DNA of 64,000 nt from Verrucomicrobiales bacterium (GTDB taxonomy: Bacteria > Verrucomicrobiota > Verrucomicrobiia > Verrucomicrobiales > DEV007). A program made the position numbers and the translations under genes. Location: the NCBI GenBank assembly GCA_029213025.1, contig JARGOZ010000010.1, forward strand, positions 1 through 64,000, given 5' to 3'. The number at the start of each line of letters is the position of its first letter. The stretch's first letter is position 1. Of the stretch, positions 16,706 through 26,845 are shown piece by piece. The notes below the pieces were generated by a model that did no database searches, had not been told where the DNA came from, and saw only the letters and a program-made list of their open reading frames with translations.

Positions 16706-19700
16706 ATGAAAAACTACCACCGGTTTTTTCTCCCTTTGATTATCGTCTCCACTTTTTGTTTCGGAAGTGAAAAAAGCGAGCCTTTGCCTGAAACAGTTTC
16801 CTACTACCACGACGTGCGTCCACTACTTCAGGCCAATTGTCAGGGCTGCCATCAACCGGCGAAACTAAAATCCGGGTACGTGATGACCGATGTCCCGGGA
16901 TTGATTGCGGGCGGCGATACCGGCGCAGCGGTGTTACCGGGCAAGCCTCACGAATCCTATATGATCGAATTGATCACGACTCAGGAAGGGGAAAAGCGCC
17001 CGGAGATGCCACCAAAAGATGAACCGCTGTCGGATTATCAAGTCGCGTTGGTAAAAAAATGGATCGCACAGGGCGCAAAAGATGATACGCCGCCGAATGC
17101 AAAGCAGCAATTTTCGCAGCAAAATCCGCCCCGCTACCAGGTGGCCCCTATGGCAACTTCACTCGACTTTTCGCCGGATGGAAAGTTGATCGCTCTGTCC
17201 GGGTTTCATGAAGTCCTGCTCTACAAAGCTGATGGAAGCGGCCTCGAAACTCGATTTGTCGGTTTATCGGAAAGAATCGAAAGAGTAAAATTTTCTCCCG
17301 ACGGAAAATTTCTCGCTGTGGCGGGCGGGCTGCCGGGACGAATGGGGGAAATTCAGGTGTGGGATGTGGCAAAGCGGGAATTAAAAATGTCCAAACCGGT
17401 TGGCTACGATACGGCTTATGGAGCGAGCTGGTCTCCTGACGGGAAACTGATCGCTTTTGGCCTTCCCGACAACACGGTTCGAGCAATCAATGCCATGAAT
17501 GGAGAACAAGTTTTGTTTATGGGAAGTCACAATGACTGGGTTCTCGATACTGACTGGGGAATCAAAGGCGAATTTCTCGTTTCGGTCGGTCGCGACATGA
17601 CGACGAAACTCACCGAAGTCAAAACGGAGCGTTTTGTGGACAATTTGACATCAATCACGCCTGGAGCACTCAAAGGCGGGATCAATGCGATCGAGCGACA
17701 CCCGAAGCAGAATCACGTGCTCGTAGGAGGTTCAGATGGAGTTCCTCAAATCTATCGAATGAAACGGGAGACCGTGCGGAAAATCGGCGATAATGCCAAT
17801 TTGATTCGCAAATACCCGGCGATGAAAGGGAGGATCTGGGACGTTTCCTTCCGCCCGGATGGGGAACAGTTTGCCGCTGTATCGTCGCTAAACGGCAAAG
17901 GACAGATCAACATCTACCACTCGGTTTACGATGCCACGATAACTCCGGAACTGAAAAAGCTTTTCGAAACAGTGCGCCGGTCAACCAGGGCCAGTGATAA
18001 CAAAAGCGATAAGCTGGAGGAATTTCACACAAAGAATGCGAAATTGATCAAGAGTGTCGACATCGATATGGCGGCGTTCTCGGTTGATTACTCACCGGAC
18101 GGAAAAATGATCGCGGTAGGGTCCGAAGACGGCAAAATTCGTTTGCTGAACTCAGCCGATCTTAGTGAAGTAAAAACTTTTATTCCGGTTGAGATCAAAC
18201 CAGGGAAAAAGAATTCCGGTGAAGGTGATAACACTGACTTGAGTAAGGGAAAGGGCCACGATTTCTCGTCGGAAAAGTTCCCGGATTTGAAATCAATCAC
18301 CGGACTGACCATTTTCCCGTCCTCGGTGGAGTTAAAATCTCCCGGCGAATATTCCCAGTTTATCGTCACGGCGAAATTAGACTCCGGCCTCACTGCTGAT
18401 GTGACCCGTCGTGTTCAATGGAAAATTGAGTCTGATCTGGGCACAGTGGGAAAGACCGGAATCATTAAGCCGAAGAAAGAAGGGCAGGGCAAGGTCACCG
18501 CAATGATCCGCGAAGGCATTTCTGCTGATGTGGACCTTTCGGTATCCGGACTCAACAGTGATTTCCATCCCGATTTTATCAGAGATGTGAATCCGGTGAT
18601 TTCCCGACTCGGATGCAACATGGGAACCTGCCACGGGGCAAAAGATGGGAAGAACGGATTTAAACTCAGCTTGCGCGGATATGACCCACTGTTCGATGTC
18701 CGGGCCTTTGGTGACGACCACGCCGGGCGCAGGGTGAACTATTCGTCGCCGGACGATTCGTTGATGCTGTTGAAGGCTACCGGGGCAGTGCCTCATGAAG
18801 GAGGAAAACTCACCGGGACTGGATCAGATTACTACGCAACGATTAGGCAGTGGATTGCAGAGGGTGCCCGCCTCGATCAAAGCACACCAAAAGTCGCCCG
18901 GATCGAGCTCTATCCAAAGGATCCTGTCGTTCAGGAGATTGGCGGAATGCAGCAGTTGCGGGTCGTCGCGCACTGGGCCGACGGCAAAAGTCGCGACGTC
19001 ACTCACGAGGCCTACATTGAGTCAGGGAATACCGAAGTGGCTGAACACGATGATTTCGGGTTGATCAATACGATTCGGCGGGGAGAAGCGCCTGTGCTGG
19101 CAAGGTATGAAGGGGCCTACGCAGCTACTACTTTAACTGTGATGGGAGACCGCTCCGGATTCACCTGGGAGGAGCCGGAGAATTGGAGCACGATTGATAA
19201 ACTGGTCGCCGCCAAATTGAAGCGGATGAAGATTAAGCCGGGCGAGACTTGTACGGATGAAGAGTTTATCCGAAGAATTTATCTTGATCTGACCGGCCTG
19301 CCGCCGTCGTCAGACACTACGAGAGCGTTTGTGGCGGATAAGCGACCCATGCGGGAGAAGCGTGCCCAAATCATCGATCAACTCATAGGCTCTCCGGAGT
19401 ACATCGACCACTGGACGAATAAGTGGTCCGACATGTTACAGGTGAATTCCAAATTCCTGGGAGGAGAAGGGGCCCGGCTTTTCCGCGAATGGATCAGAAA
19501 AGAGGTCGCCGCCAACACTCCGTACGATGAGTTTGTTTACAAAATCGTAACTGCATCCGGATCCAACAAGGAAAATCCCGCAGCATCCTACTACAAGATT
19601 CTTCGTGAGCCTGATTTAATCATGGAGAATACGACCCATCTTTTCCTCGCTACGAGATTTAACTGCAATAAGTGCCACGATCACCCCTTCGAGCGTTGGA

Positions 19701-21847
19701 CCCAGGACCAGTATTATGAAACGGCCGCCTATTTCTCTCAGGTTAATTTGGCCAGAGACACGAAGAATGCGCCCAAACAAAACCTGGCCGGAACGGCGGT
19801 GGAAGGTGCCAAACCTTTATATGAAGTGATTTCCGATAAAACGGAAGGCGAAATAAAACACGACCGAACCGGAGAGATCCAACCTCCCCAATTCCCCTAT
19901 GAAACGAAACTGGCCCCGGTAGACTATAAAATTCCGAGTAAACCCAGTCGGCGTGAAAAGCTGGGGGCGTGGATTACGAGTTCTGATAATCAGTATTTCG
20001 CCAGCAGTTATGCAAACCGGATCTGGGGCTATTTACTTGGAACCGGAATCATTGAACCTCTCGATGATATCCGGGCCGGTAATCCGCCTTCAAATCCGCA
20101 GCTGCTGGAGTATCTGACGGATCATTTCGTTGGCTCCGGTTTTAATATCAGAGAACTGATGAGAGAAATCTGCAATTCCCGGACCTATCAGCTGTCGATT
20201 CGGACAAACAAATGGAATGAGACCGACGAAATCAATTTCTCCCACGCAAAGGCAAGGCGGCTTCCGGCCGAGGTACTTTTCGATGCCGTGTACGCCGTTA
20301 CCGGAGCGACTCCGGATATTCCCGGTGCCGGCAAAGGGATTCGCGCCAGTCAGCTCTATGATGCAAAGCTCGATTTGAAATCCGGGTTTCTTGCCAATTT
20401 GGGGAGACCGGTTCGCGAAAGTTCCTGTGAGTGCGAAAGATCGGCTGATATGCAGATGAGCGCGGTGATGGCATTTCTTTCCGGCCCGGCCATTGCCGAC
20501 GCAGTTGGTGCGGAAAACAGTGAACTGGCCGAACTCATCCATCAAAATCCGGATGACAAAAAACTCGTTTCAGAAATCTACTACCGGGTTTTGAGTCGTT
20601 CTCCCAATGCAGAGGAGATCAAGGCGGCACTGGCTAGTTTTACCGAAATCGAGAAAGATCACGAAACGTTGATTCAACAATTGGCGAAGGCGGAAAGTGA
20701 TTGGGTGGCGAAGAAATCCGAACTGGAAATCGCCCGCTTTCGTAAAATCAATCAGGCCAGGGCAACTCTCAATGCATACCTTCCCGAGCATGATAAAAAA
20801 CGCCAGGCGGCGTTAGCCGATCAGAAGAGCAAAGTGGCGGAAGCGGCCAAAGTTTTGAAAGATAAAGAGGCTCAGCTTCCCAAACTGGCTGAAGAGTTTG
20901 TCCAGACGGTTAAACCTTCCGATTTGTGGACGAAATGGTCGGTTCTGCCTGTTTCAGCGGTTACTGCATCGGATAAGTCGAAGGTGGAAAAACTTGCTGA
21001 TGGATCGATCCGGTCTACATCCGGGAACAAAGCCCGCAATCTTGACTTTATATTAGTTGCCGACTGGAAAGATACACCGGTCACCGGACTCATGATTGAA
21101 GCCATTCCTGACGAAACCTTCGGTGGCTATGGCCCCGGGCTGAATAACAACGGCAATTTTGTGATAACAGAAGTGCAGCTGCAGGATGGCAGTTCACCGG
21201 ATCCGAAGAAAAGGAAAAATATCGTATTCTCTGACGCCAGGGCTGACTTCAATCAGCAGGGATTCAGTGTGAAAAATGTATTTAACGGGAAAACCGATCG
21301 TTCTGATAAAGGCTGGGCGATTGGCGGTGCCAATTATATGGAACCGCACCGGGCGATGCTGAAGTTAAAGGAAACATTCAAGGGCAATCCTGATGGCACG
21401 AAGCTCAATCTAACGATCATGAACCGGTATAGCGGGGGCGACTATCCAATTGGACGATTTCGTATTTGGTATACTTCAGATCCCGATCCTTTAAATGAAG
21501 GTCTCCCGGCGAATATCGCGAACCTGGTAACGAAATCACCGGCCAGTCGCACTGCGGATGAAAGTAAAGCACTCACCGAATATGTTCGGGATAACAATGC
21601 GGACTATTTAAAAGCCAGGTTTACTCATCTTCGCTTGCAGCGGCCGATTCCGAAAGATCCGAAACTGATTTCGCTGGAAAATGCCATCAAAGTAGCGGAG
21701 CAACCTGTGGTGGATGATCACCGTCTGCAACAACTACGCCAGGATATGGGATACTCCAACCGGCAGGCCGCAAACCGCAGATTAACGGCTGCTCAGGATT
21801 TGACCTGGGCGCTTATTAACAATCCGTCTTTCCTGTTCAATCGATAA
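16706..21847 (+). CDS. Planctomycete-type cytochrome c / WD40 / DUF1549 / DUF1553 protein
   Basis: Giant exported protein of 1713 residues. Order: signal peptide (LPLIIVSTFCFG); planctomycete cytochrome c domain with heme motif CQGCH at C45-H49 in RPLLQANCQGCHQPA; WD40-type repeats recognisable from SPDGK (about 150-480); an Ig-like bacterial domain (LTIFPSSVELKSPGEYSQF, about 530-610); a second Cys-rich motif GCNMGTCHG; DUF1549 (about 830-1050, with IYLDLTGLPPS and NKCHDHPFERW); DUF1553 (about 1110-1350); and an Ala/Lys/Glu-rich coiled coil (about 1360-1430). Such proteins occur in PVC bacteria next to DUF1501 genes, as here (50 bases downstream). A role in extracellular polysaccharide breakdown or electron transfer is suspected but unproven. 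Confidence 0.88.
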   Translation: MKNYHRFFLPLIIVSTFCFGSEKSEPLPETVSYYHDVRPLLQANCQGCHQPAKLKSGYVMTDVPGLIAGGDTGAAVLPGKPHESYMIELITTQEGEKRPEMPPKDEPLSDYQVALVKKWIAQGAKDDTPPNAKQQFSQQNPPRYQVAPMATSLDFSPDGKLIALSGFHEVLLYKADGSGLETRFVGLSERIERVKFSPDGKFLAVAGGLPGRMGEIQVWDVAKRELKMSKPVGYDTAYGASWSPDGKLIAFGLPDNTVRAINAMNGEQVLFMGSHNDWVLDTDWGIKGEFLVSVGRDMTTKLTEVKTERFVDNLTSITPGALKGGINAIERHPKQNHVLVGGSDGVPQIYRMKRETVRKIGDNANLIRKYPAMKGRIWDVSFRPDGEQFAAVSSLNGKGQINIYHSVYDATITPELKKLFETVRRSTRASDNKSDKLEEFHTKNAKLIKSVDIDMAAFSVDYSPDGKMIAVGSEDGKIRLLNSADLSEVKTFIPVEIKPGKKNSGEGDNTDLSKGKGHDFSSEKFPDLKSITGLTIFPSSVELKSPGEYSQFIVTAKLDSGLTADVTRRVQWKIESDLGTVGKTGIIKPKKEGQGKVTAMIREGISADVDLSVSGLNSDFHPDFIRDVNPVISRLGCNMGTCHGAKDGKNGFKLSLRGYDPLFDVRAFGDDHAGRRVNYSSPDDSLMLLKATGAVPHEGGKLTGTGSDYYATIRQWIAEGARLDQSTPKVARIELYPKDPVVQEIGGMQQLRVVAHWADGKSRDVTHEAYIESGNTEVAEHDDFGLINTIRRGEAPVLARYEGAYAATTLTVMGDRSGFTWEEPENWSTIDKLVAAKLKRMKIKPGETCTDEEFIRRIYLDLTGLPPSSDTTRAFVADKRPMREKRAQIIDQLIGSPEYIDHWTNKWSDMLQVNSKFLGGEGARLFREWIRKEVAANTPYDEFVYKIVTASGSNKENPAASYYKILREPDLIMENTTHLFLATRFNCNKCHDHPFERWTQDQYYETAAYFSQVNLARDTKNAPKQNLAGTAVEGAKPLYEVISDKTEGEIKHDRTGEIQPPQFPYETKLAPVDYKIPSKPSRREKLGAWITSSDNQYFASSYANRIWGYLLGTGIIEPLDDIRAGNPPSNPQLLEYLTDHFVGSGFNIRELMREICNSRTYQLSIRTNKWNETDEINFSHAKARRLPAEVLFDAVYAVTGATPDIPGAGKGIRASQLYDAKLDLKSGFLANLGRPVRESSCECERSADMQMSAVMAFLSGPAIADAVGAENSELAELIHQNPDDKKLVSEIYYRVLSRSPNAEEIKAALASFTEIEKDHETLIQQLAKAESDWVAKKSELEIARFRKINQARATLNAYLPEHDKKRQAALADQKSKVAEAAKVLKDKEAQLPKLAEEFVQTVKPSDLWTKWSVLPVSAVTASDKSKVEKLADGSIRSTSGNKARNLDFILVADWKDTPVTGLMIEAIPDETFGGYGPGLNNNGNFVITEVQLQDGSSPDPKKRKNIVFSDARADFNQQGFSVKNVFNGKTDRSDKGWAIGGANYMEPHRAMLKLKETFKGNPDGTKLNLTIMNRYSGGDYPIGRFRIWYTSDPDPLNEGLPANIANLVTKSPASRTADESKALTEYVRDNNADYLKARFTHLRLQRPIPKDPKLISLENAIKVAEQPVVDDHRLQQLRQDMGYSNRQAANRRLTAAQDLTWALINNPSFLFNR

Positions 21848-21896
21848 TTCGAAAGTGAACATTTTATAGCAAAGGAAATCCAACCCACTACATATT

Positions 21897-23366
21897 ATGA
21901 TCAGACTACCAGGTGAAATCGCAAAAGATCTCTGTGATCCCCATTTAAAACCGGGGCGACGGGATTTTCTAAGATTCGGCGGGGCCGGAATGCTGGGAAT
22001 GAGTTTGAACAATATTCTCGCCGTTCAAAATGCCAGTGCCGCTTCAGTTCTTTCGGGTCGACCGGGGTGGGGCAATGCGAAGTCAGTCATTATGCTCTAT
22101 TTGCAGGGCGGGCCAAGTCACCTCGATTTGTGGGACCCCAAACCTGATGCTCCCGATACGGTTCGATCCATCTTTAAACCGATCAATACCAAAGTGGATG
22201 GCTGTCAATACACCGAGGTGCTTCCGAAACTGGCGAAGGTGAACGACAAATTTACTACGGTTCGCTCGATGAGCTATACCCCCAACGGCTTGTTTAATCA
22301 CACCGCTGCGATCTATCAGATCATGACCGGTTACACGACTGACAAGGTCAGTCCCTCCGGTCAACTGGAGCCTCCTTCACCGAAGGATTTCCCCAACTTC
22401 GGTTCCAATATCATCCGCTTGAAACCTACCGATGAACCAATGCTGCCGTTCGTCGTGATGCCGCGCCCTCTGCAGGAATCAAATGTGGTTAATAAAGGCG
22501 GAACGGCCGGTTTCCTGGGTAAAGCCTACGACCCTTACTATCTGTTCCCGGAAGGCGATGACATGAATATGACGAAGATGGATTCGCTCAAGGTGGATGA
22601 CCTCCAACTCCGTCCGGATGTGTTTTCCCTCCGGTTGCAAAGGCGCGCCAAGCTACGTGAGGCGCTCAATGCACAGATGCCGATCATCGATAAAGCGGTA
22701 GAGAATTACAACCTCGACGAATATTATGATAAAGCTTTGAATCTGATTGTGTCAGGCAGGGCTCGCGACGCGTTTAATATAGAAGCTGAATCGGAGAAAA
22801 CCCGGGATATGTATGGCAGAAATACCTTCGGCCAAAGCTGTCTGTTAGCAAGGCGGCTGGTCGAAGCCGGAACAAAAGTCGTCGAAGTTGTCTGGCCGAA
22901 AGTGGCGAACTCCAGCAATCACAGTTGGGATCACCATGTCGGACTGCCGAAGCGGATGAAAGATGAATCAGCGCCCATGCTGGATTCCGGACTGTCCGCC
23001 CTGTTTCAGGATCTCGATGACCGGGGCATGCTGGATGAAACGCTGGTTGTGGCGATCGGAGAATTCGGACGCAGCCCGGAGAAAGGGGTTTCCACCTCCG
23101 GCAACGGAAACAGCGCCGATGGCCGCGATCACTGGCCTTATTGTTATACAGCTGTGATCGGCGGTGCCGGAATTAAACGCGGATATGTGCACGGAAAATC
23201 CGACAAAACCGGCAGTGCTCCGGTTGAGGACCCGGTTCATCCTACGGAAATCCTTGCTACGATTTACCACAGTATGGCGATTGATCCCCAGACGATTGTT
23301 TACAACCACCTCAATCAACCGAGAGAACTTGTTAAAGCCGAATATGTAGAAAAGCTGTTCGCTTAA
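21897..23366 (+). CDS. DUF1501 domain protein (Tat-exported, sulfatase-fold)
   Basis: Family of unknown function, abundant in planctomycetes and verrucomicrobia and usually paired with a DUF1549/DUF1553 cytochrome protein, as here. A twin-arginine signal is visible ([23 protein letters not shown]), so the protein is probably exported folded. Core motifs include [30 protein letters not shown] and [11 protein letters not shown] with GRDHWP, which form the metal-binding region of an alkaline-phosphatase/sulfatase-like fold. Length is 489 residues, normal for the family. It ends 7 bases before the convergent PVC heme gene. The substrate is unknown. Confidence 0.93.
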   Translation: MIRLPGEIAKDLCDPHLKPGRRDFLRFGGAGMLGMSLNNILAVQNASAASVLSGRPGWGNAKSVIMLYLQGGPSHLDLWDPKPDAPDTVRSIFKPINTKVDGCQYTEVLPKLAKVNDKFTTVRSMSYTPNGLFNHTAAIYQIMTGYTTDKVSPSGQLEPPSPKDFPNFGSNIIRLKPTDEPMLPFVVMPRPLQESNVVNKGGTAGFLGKAYDPYYLFPEGDDMNMTKMDSLKVDDLQLRPDVFSLRLQRRAKLREALNAQMPIIDKAVENYNLDEYYDKALNLIVSGRARDAFNIEAESEKTRDMYGRNTFGQSCLLARRLVEAGTKVVEVVWPKVANSSNHSWDHHVGLPKRMKDESAPMLDSGLSALFQDLDDRGMLDETLVVAIGEFGRSPEKGVSTSGNGNSADGRDHWPYCYTAVIGGAGIKRGYVHGKSDKTGSAPVEDPVHPTEILATIYHSMAIDPQTIVYNHLNQPRELVKAEYVEKLFA

Positions 23367-23373
23367 TAGATTC

Positions 23374-26300
23374 TCACTGGAGGTCGGCTTTGCCGGCATC
23401 AACGACTGCCACCCGAAACTGATCGAGTCCCCAGCCTTTGAGACCACTGATAGTGATTCGGTGGTCTCCGGGTTTCACGGGAATATCAAGCTGGGCCGCA
23501 TTGCCATTTTCCGGAAGTTCGATCTCCTGCTCGTTTAAGAACAGGTTCATATCTTTCGTTTTTCCTTCGATCTTCAGCTTCAGTTTGGTGTTTGACGGAG
23601 CTTTGAATTCGAAACGGGCAACACCATAGCGATTCCTCCCTCTACCCACGACAGAGGGCATTTCATTTACCGGCAGATGGCCGTCCACTTTGGCATAAAG
23701 CTTCGTCCACTGATAGGTTTTGTCGTCCTCGCCGAAAATCTTTTTGCCGTAAAATCCGATATCGTCACGGGTTCTCTCATGAGGTTGCAGCACCTGCCAG
23801 CTTCGGATGTAGGTAGTGGCAGTAGTCTTGAAATCACCCTCTTTGCCGAGTTCAGACAGGAATCTCACCAGATCGATGAATTCATCTTCGCGAAGCTGCA
23901 GAGTCAGTCCGGGTGGCATCAGGGAAACCGGGCTGATTGTCTGATTTTTGATCTGATTTTTCGCAATGCGGTTTTCGTTTCCGGCCGCGTCCCGAATTAC
24001 GATTTCGTTTTTATCTTCCCGGGCCACTGCCCCGGCAAAGGTGTCGCCGTTTTTCAGAGTAACCAAAGTGGTGTGATATCCCTCCTTGATTTTCTTTCCT
24101 GGCTCAAGCAGCGATTCAATCAGATAATCGACCGGCGCAGACGACCCGATACTCACAAGATCGGGTCCGATAATTCCTCCTGCGCCGCCAATCGCGTGGC
24201 ATACCATGCACTGGAGGCTGGCGCGACGATACACAATTTCCCCCCGGTGTGGATCGCCTGTTGTCGCCACCGCATTCATCATCGCTTCCATTTCCTCTGC
24301 GGTGAGCGCCATTTTCATCGGCTTCAAGCTGCCGGCTTTTTGAATGGCTTTAATCAGTGCGTCCGGTTTAGTTGCCGCACCGGAGGCTTTCTGAATGCCG
24401 GCCAGAGCAACCGGTTCCGGCAAGGTGACGCCCTTGGCTGACAAGGCGTTCGTCAGGTGGGTTGTGGCGTTGTTGTTGGACAGGAATGCGGCAAATACTT
24501 CCCCGGCAGCCGCTGTATCTTGAAAAGTCGGCAGGCTGGCTGCGGCAATTCGCGCTGCGGCTGCCGGGCTGAATTTCGACAGTCCAGTAATAGCCCGGGT
24601 CCTTTGGCTGATTGGCGCTTTGGGATTCCGGGCCAGCTGACTGAGAAACTCACCTGTTTGGGCACCGCCAAACACCCGCAGACCGGCTAAAGCTGCATTG
24701 GCACGAAATGCGTCTTTTCCGAGAAAGGCCTTTTCCAGGTCCGTTCGGGCCGAAGAAATTTTCCAATACCCGGCGAGCAGGGCCGCCTGCTCAAAAATCG
24801 CGTTGTTTTTTGATTTCAGAAAATCGGTTACTGAATCCAAATCGCTTTTTGGTTTGGTTCGGCGAAGTTTGGCGGCATTGGCAAGTGAAGCGAGGATGAT
24901 CGACTTTTGAGCGTCCGCTGTATCCTTTTCTTTGGCTTTCGAAAACAGTACATCCAGCTGGTCAGGGCTGGCAGATCGCGCCGCCCATTCACACAAGTCG
25001 GAAATATCTTTCTGCGAAGCAAATTTGCCGTTTTTCAGTGCAGAAAATAAACTGGCGCTTCCGGTTTTGGTGTTCACCGCACTCATTGCGTAGAGCAGCT
25101 GAGCGGGTGTTTCAAAAGGGTTGCCTGACTCTGCGGCACTGAGCCACTTGTAGTCGTGTTCACGACAAATGTTCCAAACGGCGAAATCGAGAAAATCATC
25201 CGGTTCTTCTATCCCCTCCAAAGCACAAAGAGCAGTTTGAACCGTATCGGGGTAGGGGAGTTCACTCAAAAGGCTGACGCCCCAAAGCCGAACCCTCGGG
25301 TGCGGATCCTTCACGGCTTTTTCCGCTACTTCCTTCGCTGCGGTAGTTTCTGAAGCGTGGTAGTAAATGGCCCGGATGGCACCGGCGCGCACCTGCGGAG
25401 ACTTCGAATTTATCGCCAGATCAACGGCCCAGTCTTTCCGGAACTGGTTGGTTGCCTGGGAAGCCTGGATAAGATGGAGTTTTTTCAGATCACTATCACC
25501 CTCTGTTTTCCACGCTGATTTGATCCCGGCCAGGGCGGCGTCTTTCTCCCGCATCCGCAGTTCGACAGTAGCCATTTGCTCGTTCCAACCTACCGGCCCG
25601 GCCAGCTTAGCGAGGGATTCCTCGTTCATCTTGCTGAGATCTGCTTTCTTGTCGAGAGGGCGGTCTTCAAAGGTGACCCGCCAGATACGTCCGTGCTCGT
25701 GGTCCCTTCGCTCATCGCGGAAATCGACCTCCCCGTGCTGGATGATCGGATTGTACCAGTCGGCAATGTAAACGGCTCCGTCCGGCCCCATTTTTACATC
25801 AATCGGTCGGAAAGCCCGGTGTGTGCAGCTAACCAGATCTTCCACCTGGGTTGAGGTGTAGGCACTGGTGCCGTTTTCTGTGACTTTAAATCGATTCACC
25901 CTATGGCCGCGGAAGTCCGCTGCAGCAATCGTTCCGATGTATTCCTCCGGCAGATGTGCGCCGCTTAAAACCTCTGCGCCACAATGCTTCGGTTGGCCGG
26001 GGTTTAGTCCGGAGAGAAACCGGGATGCTCCGGGCGAAGTGCGAAACACTGATTTCGGATAGACAAAATTGATGCCCTCGCTGCCGGCGCCATCGGTCAT
26101 GAAGCTTTGGCCGTACTTGTCAAAAACATGGCCCCACGGATTGATCAGGCCTTTCATAAAAACCTCTGCCCGATGCGTCTCCGGACGGAAACTCCACATA
26201 CCACCGCCCAACAATCGCCGAATTCCGTAGGGAGTTTCAAGATGACTGTGTATGTAAATTGATTGATTCATCCAGATCATGCCTTCCGGGCCCCAGCGAA

Positions 26301-26844
26301 AGGTGTGGAGGAGATGGTGCGTGTCCTCGGTGCCAAATCCGGACTGCACGACCCGTCGGTGATCTGCTTTACCGTCTCCGTCGGTGTCCTTTAAAAACAG
26401 CATTTCAGTGGAGTTGGCCACATAGGCACCGCCATCGCCGGGGAGGACCGCTGTCGGAATATGCAAATGATCGGCAAACACGGTCGATTTGTCAGCCGTG
26501 CCGTCTCCATCAGTATCTTCCAGAATAATGACCTGATCGATCTCTTCCTGTCCGGGCGCGATGTGGGGATAAAGCGGACTACTCACCACCCAGAGTCGGC
26601 CCTGAGTATCCCAGTTCATATGGACGGGTTTTTTCAGAAGCGGTTCAGCCGCGAAAATGTTGATTTTGGCTCCTTCCGGAAGTTTAAAACCGGCCGCCTG
26701 GTCTTTGACGTCAGTGCTGGGAATATCGCGCAGCCCGTTTTGTGCGGTAGCCAGTCCCGAAACGACCGCAACAATGATGACCGTACAGGGTACAGTCCAT
26801 GACCTAACAGGGTACAGTCTGTTGAAAAAGTTGATTGGTGTCAT
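23374..26844 (-). CDS. PVC-type heme-binding dehydrogenase with HEAT repeats and cytochrome c domain
   Basis: About 1156 residues, exported. Order: signal peptide; a beta-propeller of the membrane-bound dehydrogenase type (about 35-400, with VHMNWDTQGRLWVVSSPLYP and a DTDGDGTAD loop); HEAT-like repeats (about 470-830); a cytochrome c domain with CMVCH at about 879-883 in the Planctomycete Paracoccus-type context GGAGGIIGPDL; and a C-terminal beta-rich domain. I chose the ATG at 26844, one base after the SGNH gene stop, because the frame upstream overlaps that gene. The signal peptide contains two copies of the 22-bp repeat (about residues 9-20, reading LYPV and TVPCT), which is striking. Likely sugar-alcohol or sugar oxidation in the periplasm, but unproven. 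Confidence 0.87.
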   Translation of the reverse strand: MTPINFFNRLYPVRSWTVPCTVIIVAVVSGLATAQNGLRDIPSTDVKDQAAGFKLPEGAKINIFAAEPLLKKPVHMNWDTQGRLWVVSSPLYPHIAPGQEEIDQVIILEDTDGDGTADKSTVFADHLHIPTAVLPGDGGAYVANSTEMLFLKDTDGDGKADHRRVVQSGFGTEDTHHLLHTFRWGPEGMIWMNQSIYIHSHLETPYGIRRLLGGGMWSFRPETHRAEVFMKGLINPWGHVFDKYGQSFMTDGAGSEGINFVYPKSVFRTSPGASRFLSGLNPGQPKHCGAEVLSGAHLPEEYIGTIAAADFRGHRVNRFKVTENGTSAYTSTQVEDLVSCTHRAFRPIDVKMGPDGAVYIADWYNPIIQHGEVDFRDERRDHEHGRIWRVTFEDRPLDKKADLSKMNEESLAKLAGPVGWNEQMATVELRMREKDAALAGIKSAWKTEGDSDLKKLHLIQASQATNQFRKDWAVDLAINSKSPQVRAGAIRAIYYHASETTAAKEVAEKAVKDPHPRVRLWGVSLLSELPYPDTVQTALCALEGIEEPDDFLDFAVWNICREHDYKWLSAAESGNPFETPAQLLYAMSAVNTKTGSASLFSALKNGKFASQKDISDLCEWAARSASPDQLDVLFSKAKEKDTADAQKSIILASLANAAKLRRTKPKSDLDSVTDFLKSKNNAIFEQAALLAGYWKISSARTDLEKAFLGKDAFRANAALAGLRVFGGAQTGEFLSQLARNPKAPISQRTRAITGLSKFSPAAAARIAAASLPTFQDTAAAGEVFAAFLSNNNATTHLTNALSAKGVTLPEPVALAGIQKASGAATKPDALIKAIQKAGSLKPMKMALTAEEMEAMMNAVATTGDPHRGEIVYRRASLQCMVCHAIGGAGGIIGPDLVSIGSSAPVDYLIESLLEPGKKIKEGYHTTLVTLKNGDTFAGAVAREDKNEIVIRDAAGNENRIAKNQIKNQTISPVSLMPPGLTLQLREDEFIDLVRFLSELGKEGDFKTTATTYIRSWQVLQPHERTRDDIGFYGKKIFGEDDKTYQWTKLYAKVDGHLPVNEMPSVVGRGRNRYGVARFEFKAPSNTKLKLKIEGKTKDMNLFLNEQEIELPENGNAAQLDIPVKPGDHRITISGLKGWGLDQFRVAVVDAGKADLQ
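26783..26820 (+). repeat. 22-bp tandem array, two copies, inside a signal peptide
   Basis: Cores ACAGGGTACAGT start at 26785 and 26807, exactly 22 bp apart, with the left flank TGACCTA before the second copy. The host gene runs on the opposite strand, so the array is antisense to it and encodes LYPV and TVPCT in the n-region and start of the hydrophobic region of the signal peptide. Confidence 0.95.
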
Positions 26845-26845
26845 A

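Noticed and set aside
23677-24441. 254-residue frame antisense to the PVC heme gene
   Set aside because: A long shadow frame; the opposite strand carries clear domains, including the cytochrome motif.
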